Origin: Nageia nagi
Taxonomy: Eukaryota; Pinophyta
DNA length: 64,000 bases
NCBI GenBank assembly: GCA_050084985.1
Contig: JBITNC010000001.1
Span: 96,286,001-96,350,000 of the forward strand
Direction: 5' to 3'
The notes beneath the pieces were generated by a model. That model ran no database searches, was not told the origin of the DNA, and worked only from the letters and a program-made list of their open reading frames with translations. Position 1 is the first letter of the stretch, and the number at the start of each line of letters is the position of its first letter. This document shows, piece by piece, positions 30,838 to 41,263 of the stretch. The position numbers were made by a program, and so were the translations under genes.

Positions 30838-31338
30838 TGAGAGAAATAATGGAGCTTACTGTCCATGGTTTATTGATGTCAATATATAGCCTTGGGTTCT
30901 CAACAATCGAATCCACAAGGTGTACAAACTTACAAACAAGAAGTTAGAGAATTTACTATTCTCAACAACACTATAGATCATAGCCATCTCAGTCCAAGAG
31001 AAGTAGCTAAACATGTGATAACAATACTCCAAACATAGCTTAAAACATGCCTAATATGATAACAAACAAACCCCTAAAATATGAAGACAAAATAAACAAT
31101 AACAAGAAAGTTGTTACAAAAACAAACTCATTCTGCCCGCACACTATCGTTTTCTCTACACAGCGATCGACAGTGATCTTATAGGATCATCGACGATCGG
31201 GTAAATCGATGACGATGTAATCGGTGGCGATCGATGGCGATCGGTGGCGATCGGAGGCGATCGGTGGTGATCTCTATCATAGGCAGATTTATTCCAGAAC
31301 ATTGCAAAAACACATATTATGGAGTTAGAACTCCAACA
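30838..31338 (-). repeat. Element E 5' LTR
   Basis: This 501-bp LTR pairs with 17284-17801; most of the length difference is in the GGCGATCGGT repeat tract (31221-31270). A possible TATA-like TATATATT lies at 30881-30888 on minus, near the LTR's 3' end. Confidence 0.95.
31221..31270 (-). repeat. 10-bp CpG-rich tandem repeat in the E LTR
   Basis: Five units of GGCGATCGGT or one-base variants lie in a row. The 3' LTR copy (17671-17735) has more units, with many CG changed to CA. Confidence 0.9.
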
Positions 31339-31412
31339 TTTGCATTATGCACCTTGTCAAATAATTTGTGTGCCTTCTTTATGCTTCTACATTTTGTAAT
31401 AAAAGGGGATTT
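31339..31412 (-). pseudogene. PPR pseudogene, upstream part beyond element E
   Basis: On minus, CRSIKKAHKLFDKVHNAK is the start of a PPR block whose second half (TVSWTVMIVGYAKNGF) is at 17225-17275. The two halves were separated by the insertion of E. Upstream of 31412 the PPR signal fades. Confidence 0.85.
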
Positions 31413-31615
31413 CCCATCATTCAACGATGATATTTAATCAGGGTTTTTGATCAACAGTCAAGAATATATCAACCTAGATCTATTTTTATGATCCATATTT
31501 TTTTTTCATATGTTTATATTTTCAATGCTAGATCCAATGCAAATTTAGCATCATATTTAGATTCAAAATTAGAGTTGTATTTAGAGTCAAAATCAAATTC
31601 AGATTTAGAGTTAAA
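31413..31615. other. AT-rich spacer with short repeats
   Basis: Words such as TTTAGATTCAAAATTAGAGT recur between 31540 and 31612. No gene is visible. Confidence 0.5.
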
Positions 31616-32144
31616 TGTTTTAGAATGTATAATGCATTATTGTAAGGTTTCTTAATGTAATTCACTTAATAGTAAATATGATAAATGTAAATTCACTAAT
31701 ACTTAAAAGTATCCCTAGATACCTTTTAAGTATTTATGAAGATTGTACTATAACTTGTCCTACACTCCATCTCATAAGCATGTCCCTTAGGTAAAAGGGT
31801 GATGCATGTCATTATATTTTACAATGGTTAATAGGGTGATCCAAGGGAGGATTTTTTCCTATAAATAGAATGCCCTCTCCTTGAGATTACTCACTCAAGT
31901 TTATAGCAAATTTATGCTCTTGTAGGCTGTAGGAGAAGTGAGAAAGAGGTGTTATAAGAAAATGATCTTTGAGGAATAAGATCTTAGATTAGTGGATGTA
32001 CTCCCATGGTTAGAGGAACTAATTTACATTGGTGTCATCTTGTGTGAATGCTACTTTGAGTGTGTATTCTTAATGCTTAAGGATTTGAAATAGTCTTAAA
32101 GTGATATTGGGTAATTAGGAATTAATCTTGTAGGCTTGTTCCCA
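31616..32144 (+). repeat. Element H: single LTR of the D/F/G subfamily
   Basis: It begins TGTTTTAGAATGTATAATGC, has a TATA box TATAAATAG at 31860-31868 and ends CCCA. A degenerate primer site (TTAGCATTAGAGC) follows. It matches the LTRs of D, F and G. No second LTR or TSD is visible, so it is the 5' end of a truncated element. Confidence 0.85.
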
Positions 32145-32430
32145 GAATTAGCATTAGAGCTATTCTTGGAGGCTTTATATTCAACATCCTTGAAGGTTCA
32201 TTTGATTCCTTCTTCCATCTACTTTGGCAAGGTAAAATATTTAAAGGTATAATTTTCTCCTTCTTCTTTCAAGTTTTGTTTACCTATGAGTTACTAATAT
32301 TGTTTATATGTTAGTTGCAATTTTTTTGTTGACAAAATTTTGCTTAAAAATATATTATTGTTACAATTTTATTTACTAACCCTTTAAGGTAGTTGCATTT
32401 AATTTACTAACCTTAAAAGTTCACACAACT
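32145..32430 (+). mobile_element. Element H leader remnant
   Basis: Primer-site remnant followed by leader sequence like that of F (GGCAAGGTAAAATATTTAAAGG and TGTTAGTTGCAATTTTTTT). It stops around 32430, where Ty3/gypsy sequence begins. The exact border cannot be placed. Confidence 0.6.
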
Positions 32431-33300
32431 GGAGCTAATAAAATGATAAGGGCAATGAAAAAGGAACTCTAGCGATGATAGTTTAGCTCTTTCCAATTGA
32501 AGGCAAGGAAAAAATCCCTTTACACTCAATGGAATTGTGGAGGTCATCATGAAACATAATAAGGTTTTCCAAGAAATTCCTATGGACTTTCCACCAAAAA
32601 AGAGTAAAATCATGTAATCTACCTCACTCCAAGAAGTCAACCACTAAACATTTGAACTTATAGATATGCTCACTTGCAAAAAGGGGGAATTAAAAAGATA
32701 ATGTAAGAAATGATAGAAACTCAAATCATCTAACCTATTCAAAGAACAATCTCAACTCTAATGGTTTTGGCATACAAGAATAATGGATCATGATACATGT
32801 GCATAGATACCAAAAGTTAATTAAAATCACTACAAAAATAAGTTTCCAATCCATGTTATTGGTGAATTTGTTGTATGAATTGCATGTTATTATTTACTTC
32901 ACCAAGCTTGATTTATGTTTTATATATCATCAAATTAAAATTAAATAAGATATTTTCATATGTATGAGGGCCATTATGATTTTTTGGTTAAGGCTTATGG
33001 TCTAAAAAATGCCTTGTCCATATTTCAAAGTGTATGAACTCCATATTTAATCATTTCATTTACAAGTTCATTTTGGTATTCTTTGATGACATCCTTATCT
33101 ACAACAAATCATGGTAAGGGTACCTATAACATGTAGAAACCACTTGGAAATCTTATAGGAATATCAATTGTATGCGAAGGAATATAAATGTATTTTTGGA
33201 ATACAAGAGGTAGAGTGTCTTTGATATATAGTATGGCATAATGGTGTGAAGGCAGATTGAAGCAAGATATAGGCTATGAAGGAATGAAACATTTCAATAA
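32430..33300 (+). pseudogene. Ty3/gypsy reverse transcriptase remnant
   Basis: Across shifting plus frames the gypsy RT blocks appear in order: LTPRSQPLNI and YRYAHLQKGGIKKIM (32640-32710), MIETQII, VLAYKNNGS with MCIDTK (32770-32815), FTKLDLCF and YHQIKIK (32900-32945), FILVFFDDILIYN-like catalytic FDD (33070-33105), EYKCIFGIQEVE (33180-33215), and a GVK..AMKEW-like end near 33240-33290. Stops and frameshifts are numerous. No integrase, gag or LTR is visible. The RT is from a different superfamily than all neighbours. Confidence 0.85.
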
Positions 33301-36079
33301 CCATTAAGCTATGTATATAAAAACTTTAATAAAATAATATTTATTCATATATGTAATACAACTACATATATAAATAAATGAAACATTTTAATAACAATTA
33401 AAGGCTACTACCACAACTTTGTCTATATCTTCATACATCACTCCAAGATTCTAATACCACAACTTTGTCCATATCATTTGTAGATCACTCTAGGAGTCTA
33501 ACACCACAACTTTGTCTCTATAAATAGTTCTATATTTTGATGTCCTATAGGTTTCACTACCATTTTAAAGATCTAGATATATGTGTTTTTGATATCTTTG
33601 TATATATTTACAAACCTTTGAGTTGATGTATATGAGTAATTCCAATGGAAGCCATTGAGAAATTTTAACATTACGACATCTTGATCTTATCCTTATAAGA
33701 TGATCTTGATCTTATAATTATATAATATTTTGAATTTTTCTTTGGAATTTTAGTACCATTATTATGTTGTACCTCAATTCAAGAGTTAGATAAGCGCTCT
33801 TATTATCTTAATTCACAAAGGTTTATCTAATCCTAGTCAAACTTCCTCTTAAAATCTCATTATATGTAATTGTATTTTGTTAATTTATATAAAGTCCTTT
33901 AAGAAAAATTTATAATTTTCTAACCTATTTTCTATTGAGAAGTTGATTCCTCATCAGTATTGTAAATCTTAGCATAAGGGTTTTCAAGTGGCATAATTAT
34001 CCTATTGCTTGATAGTGGTTCTTCTCTCTTTGCAAGAATTTCTCTTGACTCCAATAGTGTAATTATTATTTATTTTCAATGATTTTCATTAGATATGGTT
34101 GCATTTTATTATCTCACTGGCTAAAATATTGGCATTTGAATCATTTATTTATCGATAATTGTTGGACTAGTTTTAATGAAATTTTCCATTAGACTTTGTA
34201 ATAGAGTTGTAAACACTCAAAATATATATCCTTAGTTGCAATTAATTAAATAATTAATTGTAATTAATACCTCCCTCTTTTATATCTCATCAATAGTTCA
34301 TTAATCAATTAAACCATAAAAATAAATTAATCATCATGCAAATTCATATTTGCAATATCATAACAAGAAAAGAACACAAAACTCAATAAATAATAATAAA
34401 AAAAATAAATCAAAATATCTTATCCAAAATAGGAAATCAAATCTAATCTGCATCTAATGGTTAGAATACATACTTATCTTCTTACAAAACACGTCTTACC
34501 TTTAAAGCATAATATGTGTTTAAAGGATAACCTAAACAAAATAATTACCTTCTAAATTAGGTATTCAACATCCTAATTAGTAAGAGGGATGAAGATAATT
34601 TTTAATTGCAATTTAAGTAATTACCCTTTATCCTCTCTTAGAAACATATTAAAATATCTTAAACCCTTACTTAAACCCTATACCTAATCTAAACCTACAT
34701 AAACCTAGCTTAAAAACTTCATTATTGAGAAGTGACAAAAAATAACCAAAAAGGCACAAAACATCTACCCATAACACTAAAGAGACTAAGAACCTCTACT
34801 AAGCTATTTTATGGCTACATAAAAATCCTTTATCGTTATCCTTCATATCTCCTAATTCATTATCTCCTACAAAAACTTGGAACAAATAGTGTAGGTCATC
34901 ATTGTCCCAATGTTAATCTTAAACTTATGAATAATCGCATCAGATGGAGCCATATTTGGGAATCATCAACCATAGTACATGTTTTTTGAAAAACCCAACC
35001 ACCAAAAAAATGTTTGCATATTTTTACTTTGTAAGCATTTGATCTCTTTTAACATCTTTCATCATAGATAATAGGTAAAATACACATTGTTTACATCATT
35101 TGTACATCCTATTGCTAGTATAGACATGCTTATGGTTGTTGTTTGATATCTTATTTTGTTAGGTTGGATACACTCACCCTTGTGGGTTTTCCATTAAATC
35201 ATTTGATATCTACTTTTCATGAGTCTTTTACAAGTGTGAGAGGCATTTAGCATATCAACAATGGTATTGTTAAACCTACTATTCATTGGTGTTTGCCCAA
35301 AATAATTATCATGGTTATTTTTATTCATTGTATTTGAGTTAATAAATCCACATGTAATCCCATTCATGGGAACCATATCATTTGTAACTGATAGTTTATC
35401 AAGTCACAAGAGCATCATACTTAAACCCACTACATATATAACAAGATCTAACATATTGAATGTCTAAATCTACACATTTCATGAAAATGAAAACTTAACT
35501 TATCCCTCTTAGATCTGTTATATGTATTTGAATTAGAGAAAAAAACACATTAGTTACTTTCATGAAAATTATCATAACACAAGACATATCCCACATTAAT
35601 GCACTGATAATTAATAAGAGGAATCCATATATCCCACAGAATCTAAAATTAATCTAACCCACATAAACAAATCATACATAATTCATAATCAAGATACAAA
35701 ATTTCATCTAAAACCAAAACCTTCTCTAACCTACTAAACTCATTATATAATAGATAATACTATAATGCATTCCATATCATATTGTCTCATAAAAATGAAA
35801 TCCCAAACTAACCACTTAAACCCCATTACATAAATTTCATTACCAACACATTTTAGCAATAAGATCTTGCAAGTGATATAAAATCTAACACAACCCACAT
35901 TACACTTCATGGAAATAAAAATATAATCTACCAACCAAAATCCATTGCTAGTAATTCATAATCAAAATAGTCCATTTTATAAAACAATTACACTAAACAA
36001 GACCAAATGAAGTTACACCCATTTCGAACAAATCACAAGCCATAACATCCTCTTTCACAAACACCAAATTTCATACCAC
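33301..36079. other. AT-rich spacer, no supported gene
   Basis: This is 2.8 kb of AT-rich DNA. A 65-bp unit containing CACAACTTTGTC occurs about three times at 33412-33520. A C/A-rich stretch at 34640-34720 has telomere-like words but no regular array. Small frames (34732-34989, 35743-35934) have no recognisable domain. Confidence 0.6.
33412..33520. repeat. short tandem repeat, about 50-65 bp unit
   Basis: Three diverged units each start near ACCACAACTTTGTC and contain ATCACTC and CTAA.ACCACA. Confidence 0.7.
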
Positions 36080-36084
36080 ATAAA

Positions 36085-36578
36085 TGAAGGAACTAACACT
36101 AATAAGATAATTCCTAATCAACCAAGATCACATGAAAGCTCACAATTACATCTAACAAACTCACAAAGTAATCTCATAACACAATATGTAAGTGGTTCCT
36201 TCAACTAAGAGTACATCCACTAACTAGATCTTTACTTCAATCACAAATACAACTCTCTTACAATCCTCCTAATTTCAACTCCTACACTTCTATCTTATAA
36301 CATAATTTTACTCTATAATTGGTGTGTAATCATAAAGAGGGAGCCTTTTATTTATAGGTCAAAATCCCTCTTTGGATCACCTTTTTATCAATGTACAAAA
36401 GCATGACATGCTCATCCTTTTACCCAAGGGGCATGCTCATGACATGGAGTGTAGGATAAGTTACATTATCATATTCACTTAAATACTTAAGGTATCAAAT
36501 GATACCCTTAAGTATTAGTGAACTTTACATATAAGATTTAATACAAACCTTTATAATAATGTATTACACATTCCAACA
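36085..36578 (-). repeat. Element D 3' LTR
   Basis: This 494-bp LTR ends (plus strand) TTCCAACA and is followed by the polypurine tract at 36579-36589. It shares the TGTTGGAATG-type minus-strand start with F and G. Confidence 0.94.
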
Positions 36579-36589
36579 CTCCCCCTTAA
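36579..36589 (-). promoter_or_regulatory. Element D polypurine tract
   Basis: TTAAGGGGGAG on minus abuts the LTR and is unchanged despite the age of the copy. Confidence 0.88.
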
Positions 36590-37040
36590 TACAATATTGG
36601 GATAGAGAGAGTAAGAGAGAAGAAGAGAAAGTAAGAGAGTTCTCCTCCAAATAGATACAAGGGATATGAGAACTTTTTACATATTTGTAAAGTAAGAAAG
36701 ATCTAGTTTGATACTCACTACTTTGCCAAATACAATCATTAACCACAACTAGTTTAAATGTACATGAAGTAGTCATCCAACTAAAAGTCATAAAGAGTCT
36801 CCAAGAGCCTGCATACCTGAGATAAGTAACCTATAATCTCAAAGGAACTTGCAAGTCATAAGCATCTCAAATAATAAGATCAGTTAGATGCAACATATTC
36901 ATCTCATCAAGGATAGATGAATCACATAAATGCCATCATGAACTAATCAATGGTGCACTATAAGTCATCACAAAGATGCCATGCCATAAACTTATAGTCA
37001 CCTACTTTATAAAAATATTGTTGATTATCATTACAAAATA

Positions 37041-37252
37041 GAGTATGCACATACGAGTTCATCACATATGAATAACTAAATAGTGCCAAAAGACACATAA
37101 GAGTTCTTCACACATGGATAATGAACAATGCTAGATTAACCAAAAATAGAGCATGCACATATGAGTTCCCCACATATGGATAACTAAATAGTGCCAAAAG
37201 ATACATAAGAGTTTCTCACACATGGATAATTTAATAGTGCTAGATTGGCCAA
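37041..37252 (-). repeat. 108-bp tandem duplication in the 3' region of D
   Basis: Two units start at 37047 and 37155 and share GCACATA.GAGTTC, AACTAAATAGTGCCAAAAG and CACACATGGATAAT. Each holds an arm pair built on CATATG. G has a single unit near 47309-47400. One A/B-type core (AAGTTC..AAACTT on minus) remains near 37259-37283. Confidence 0.8.
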
Positions 37253-37389
37253 GTTATACAAGTTTCTCATACAAAATGAACTTACCATGAAGGTGTACAA
37301 TAAAATCAACACTATATAGTACAAAACCCTCTAAGGTGAAGTTCTCATCAAAAATATAAATTCAACACAAGAATTCAAACTTCTTCACT

Positions 37390-38999
37390 CCCCCATGAGG
37401 GCATCTTCACCAACTAATAGTATCCCTAAGCTTACAAGAGCTTCCAAGAGTGGCTTGTGAACACATTAGCAAAGTTCAAGGTGGATGGACAATACTCCTA
37501 GTGTATGATGCCATCAAAAATCTTCTCTCTGATAAAATGGGCATGAATTTTCACATGTTTTATTCTCTAATGGAACATAGGATTTTTAGCCAAAGAAATA
37601 GCTAATTTCTTTCAAAAGATGCCTTAACCAAATGGCTTCCTGAGCTGCAACAAACATTGCATGATATTTAACTTTTATGATGGAAAGAGAAATAGTAAGC
37701 TACTTCTTGGAAACTCAAAAGATAGCACCTAAACCAATGCTAAACACATATGTAAAGGTTGAGTTCCTGTCATCTCTATCTCCCCCATAGTTAGAATCTA
37801 AGAATCTATAGAGAATAAATGAGGGCAACTTGGAATACTTGAGAGCAAGATCCTTAGTCCTTGCAACATATATCAAAATTTACTTTATAGCATTGAGGTG
37901 CTTAACATATTTTTGCATGAATCATGCCATCAGATTCATTTCAAGGTAATATCTGGCCTGGATATAGTCAAATACAAAAGACTACCAATTAATTGCCTAT
38001 AATCTATAGCATCAGCTAACTGAGAGTTAGAGCTTAGAGAAAAAGTGATTCTAGGAGATACTAGAATCATAGCATATCTGCACTCCTTCATTCTAAATTT
38101 TTGCAAGATATCTAATATATACTTAGATTAACTGAGGTAAGTACAATCCTTGTATTGATACACTTACATTCCAAGATAGTAATGCAAGAGACCAAGATCA
38201 ATCTCAAATGTTACCTTGAGTTAAGATATGCACTCTGGAATGATTTCATAATTATTCCTGGTAATCAAAAGATCATATACATAAAAGAGAATCAAGACCA
38301 TGTCTTTTTCTTGATTGAGCACATATAGATCAGAGTTAAAAAAACACTTAAAGAATCTAATATTTGCAAAGTACCTTACAATATTTTTGTATCAAGCTTG
38401 AGGTGCTTGCTTAAGTCCATATAATGACTTCTTTAGCTTACATATAAAGAACTCTATACCTTCCATGATAAACCCTTCTAGTTGATTCATAAAGATTTTT
38501 ACATCTAAGCCACCATTAAAAATGCACTCTTAACATCAAATTAAAAAACTTTCTATCTTTGAGCTGCAAAAAGAGTAAAGATAACTCTCATAGTAGGCAT
38601 CTTTTCCATATAAGCAAAGCTTTCTTCATAATCTACATCATATTTCTAAGCAAAACCTTTAGCTACTAATCTTGCTTTGTATTTCTCAATATCTCTAATT
38701 GAATTGAACTTAACCTTGTAGATCCACTTATTGCCAATCAAATTCTTTTTATTTGGATAAAGAATTAAGTTTCAAGTTTTATTTTTCATAAGTGCTTCAT
38801 ACTCCACTTTTATGGCTTCCATCCAGCACTCATGCTTAAAAGCTTCTTTGAAAGTTGAGAGCTCATGCTTGTTGTCAATCTTGGTAATTAAGGATTTGTT
38901 CAAGGTTATGCTCCTTGTTACCCTTTATGTTGGAGAATTTTGTTCTTGAGGTGACTTATCTACATTAATATCCAATCAACTAGGAGCAATTGAAGAGTC
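37390..38999 (-). pseudogene. Element D reverse transcriptase and RNase H remnant
   Basis: The copia RT blocks can be followed in shifting frames: NKWIYKVK-like (38700-38740), MNQLEGFIMEG (38450-38490), LYGLKQAPQA (38385-38430), and the catalytic box, which reads YVYD instead of YVDD (38271-38285), so the first catalytic Asp of the box is Tyr. RNase H words (SFSIGLGAI-like and KKQLT-like, 37690-37760) are traceable. The end near 37390-37430 matches VKMPSWGSE. No open frame over 100 codons remains. It is dead beyond doubt. Confidence 0.88.
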
Positions 39000-39753
39000 C
39001 TTTGGATCATCAACACCCTCATTAGAAGTAGATTCTTCAAAAAATTCATTGAACTTCACATCCTTTGAAATGAACACTACTTTATAGGTTGGAGAGTAGA
39101 GCCTATAGCCTCTATGCTAACCATCATAACCCATAAAGATGCATTTTTTAACTCTTTTGTCCAACTTATTTTTTTTTCAAAAATAATGTAGGTGAATGCT
39201 TCACCACCAAATACCCTAAGATGAGAAATATTAGGTTTTCTTCCTGACCATGCCTCAAAAGGAGTTTTACTTTGAACAAATTTTGTGGGACACCTATTCA
39301 AGATGTAAATAGTAATGCTCATAACTTCATCCCATAAAAATTTAAGAAGATTACCCAACATGCATCTATCCATCTTCATAATTATTCTATTTTTCTTTCA
39401 GTAACACCATTCTACCGAGGAGTGTATGAAATTATAAATTTCCTCTTGATTCCATACTTAGCATAATAGTTATTAAACTCATTGTTGTTATATTCTCTCC
39501 CATTATCTAATCTTAACATCTTGATTTTAAGGTTAGTTTGATTCTCAACAAAGGCCTTAAAATTTTTAAAACTCTTAAAGGTTTGATCCTTGTGCTCAAG
39601 TAGATACCCAAAGGTCATCCTATAAAAGTCATCAATGAAGGTCAAGATGTAAGATGCTCCTTCAAGCAACTTAGTTTGAAATGGACCTATGAAATCTAAA
39701 TGCACAAGGTGAAGAGGTTGAGATGCTCTTATTGCCTTATCTTTTTCAAATTT
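39000..39753 (-). pseudogene. Element D integrase core and C-terminus
   Basis: The frame 39412-39705 gives HLDFIGPFQTKLLEGASYIL and LRLDNGREYNNNEF (Asp positions kept), ending at a TGA just after IISYTPR. The frame 39077-39379 gives MKMDRCMLGNLLKFLWDEV, LNRCPTKFVQSKTPFEAWSG and FGGEAFTY. The Glu-bearing VAERK block between them is damaged (39380-39411). The start follows the shared TAA after GKMHR at 39754-39756. Confidence 0.9.
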
Positions 39754-41263
39754 TTATCTATGCATCTTGCCAAGAATGCACTTTTCGCATAAACCAACCA
39801 AAGGAGAAATTGAAAAAAAACCTTCCATAAGTTCTTGATCTTTCATGACTTGAATGCTCTTGTGGTTAAGGTTCCTTAAATGATGGTGCCAAATATTGCC
39901 TTTAGAACACACACTAGAAGCAAGACACATCTTTGATGGAACTTGATCCATAATGTAGAGGTTATCTTTCGTAGGTCTTTTAACCAAAGTGATAAGTCCT
40001 TTCTTAATGCATCAATATTGAGAGTTAAACTCAAAAGAGTACCCTTTTATAGCAACTTGGATCATGAAGAGAAAGTTCATCCTAAGCTTAAGAACATAGA
40101 GCACATTGTCAAGAACCTTCTTGTGAATCAACACACTCCCACTTTCTTGGACTTCAAAGGTAGAGTTATCACCTATCACAATCGTATCTTTTCTATACTT
40201 GCAAAAGTTCTCAAACTTTTTTTTCAAAGCATAGGTGATTAATGCAAATAGAATCAACAATCCATTCATATGAAAAAGAGCAAGACATGAAGTAGAGCAC
40301 TATAACAAAACTAGCATGAATATTTTTCTTTTCTTTGTAATTTTTTACATTTTTATTACCTTTGTTTTTTTTCTCTCTTTTCTTTTTATAGTAGTCAATT
40401 TCTTTGCGACCTTGAATGCCACAATAGTTACAATTACCATCAAAATTTTCCTTAGGATAAAGATTATTTGCTTTGCCTTTTCCATATCTTTATTTAAAGT
40501 GATTATTGTTCCATTATCCTTGCTACTATGATTATTGTTTCTGTTGTTCCTGCTACTGTTGTAGCCAATACCTCTTTTCTCAAACATTTTGAAGGAAAAA
40601 GTATAAGATTTATTTTAATGGTTGAACTTATTTTTAAAAAGAGTTTTGGTTTCTCCAAGAGCAATATTATTATTCTTAAAATAAGAAATCAACACCTTAT
40701 TATTAAGGGTTTTCTCATGCTTCAATAGGTGCCTTGCAAGGTTCTTAAAAGAGAAGACTTCTTCTTCATCATCAAGCTTTATTTCATAATCATTACAAAG
40801 TTTCTAAATTTTGAAGAATAATGAAGATAATGAACTCATCATTGATCCAATTGCATCCACAAATAGAAAGTTGGGTCCTTAGATTAATGATTTGGTTCAA
40901 GTAGATAGCCATATTTGCATTTTTCCCTTGATGAGATTGAAGTAACTTTTGGATAATGGTAAACCTTCTTGAAAAGTTTGAACCAAGGTAGATTTTCTTA
41001 AACTTATCCCATGCTTCCTTTATTGATATTGAAGAGAAAATCATCAAAGGCATATCATCTAAAATTGCATGATAAATCATGAAGGTTACCAACTCATTCT
41101 TTATGTTGTAAGCCTCTAATGCCTTCTCATCTATAGGAGGTACAAAGTTTTCATTCACTATTTGCCAAAGCTTTCTTACCTGCAATTGAAATCTCATCTA
41201 AAGTTTCCAAATTTGATAGTTGGAACCATCAAAAATGTGTTTAAGTAAAAAGGGTTCTCCCAT
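39754..41263 (-). pseudogene. Element D gag, protease and integrase zinc finger
   Basis: A start at 41263 (MGEPFLLKHIFDGSNYQIWK) is followed within a few codons by a stop. The gag frame 40793-41197 (VRKLWQIVNENFVPPIDEKA and AWDKFKKIYLGSNFSRRFTI) is readable. The CCHC region is frame-shifted near 40345-40450. The protease region has lost its motif (GLLILFALI near 40240-40269, where A has DSGCTNH). SGSVLIHKKVLDNVLYVLKL follows. The zinc finger (IWHHHLRNLNHKS, CEKCILGKMHR) ends at the shared TAA. Confidence 0.9.

Larger units (their letters stand above)
17284..31338 (-). mobile_element. Element E: Ty1/copia retrotransposon split by element B
   Basis: Its LTRs are at 17284-17801 and 30838-31338, with TSD TTTGC at 17279-17283 and 31339-31343. 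The first base of the left LTR is A instead of T. Without nested B (19032-27803 plus one 5-bp TSD) it is about 5.3 kb, the usual copia size. The leader is only about 130 nt. Gag, protease, integrase, RT and RNase H are all on minus and all broken. It is a different lineage from A, B, D, F and G: different LTR, gag and protease motif (WFLDTGCSNHM). Confidence 0.97.

Noticed and set aside
31616-32144. Solo LTR from LTR-LTR recombination
   Set aside because: No TSD, and leader sequence follows it, so it is a truncated element rather than a solo LTR.
34640-34720. Telomere-like AAACCCTA words
   Set aside because: Only scattered variants, with no regular 7-bp array.
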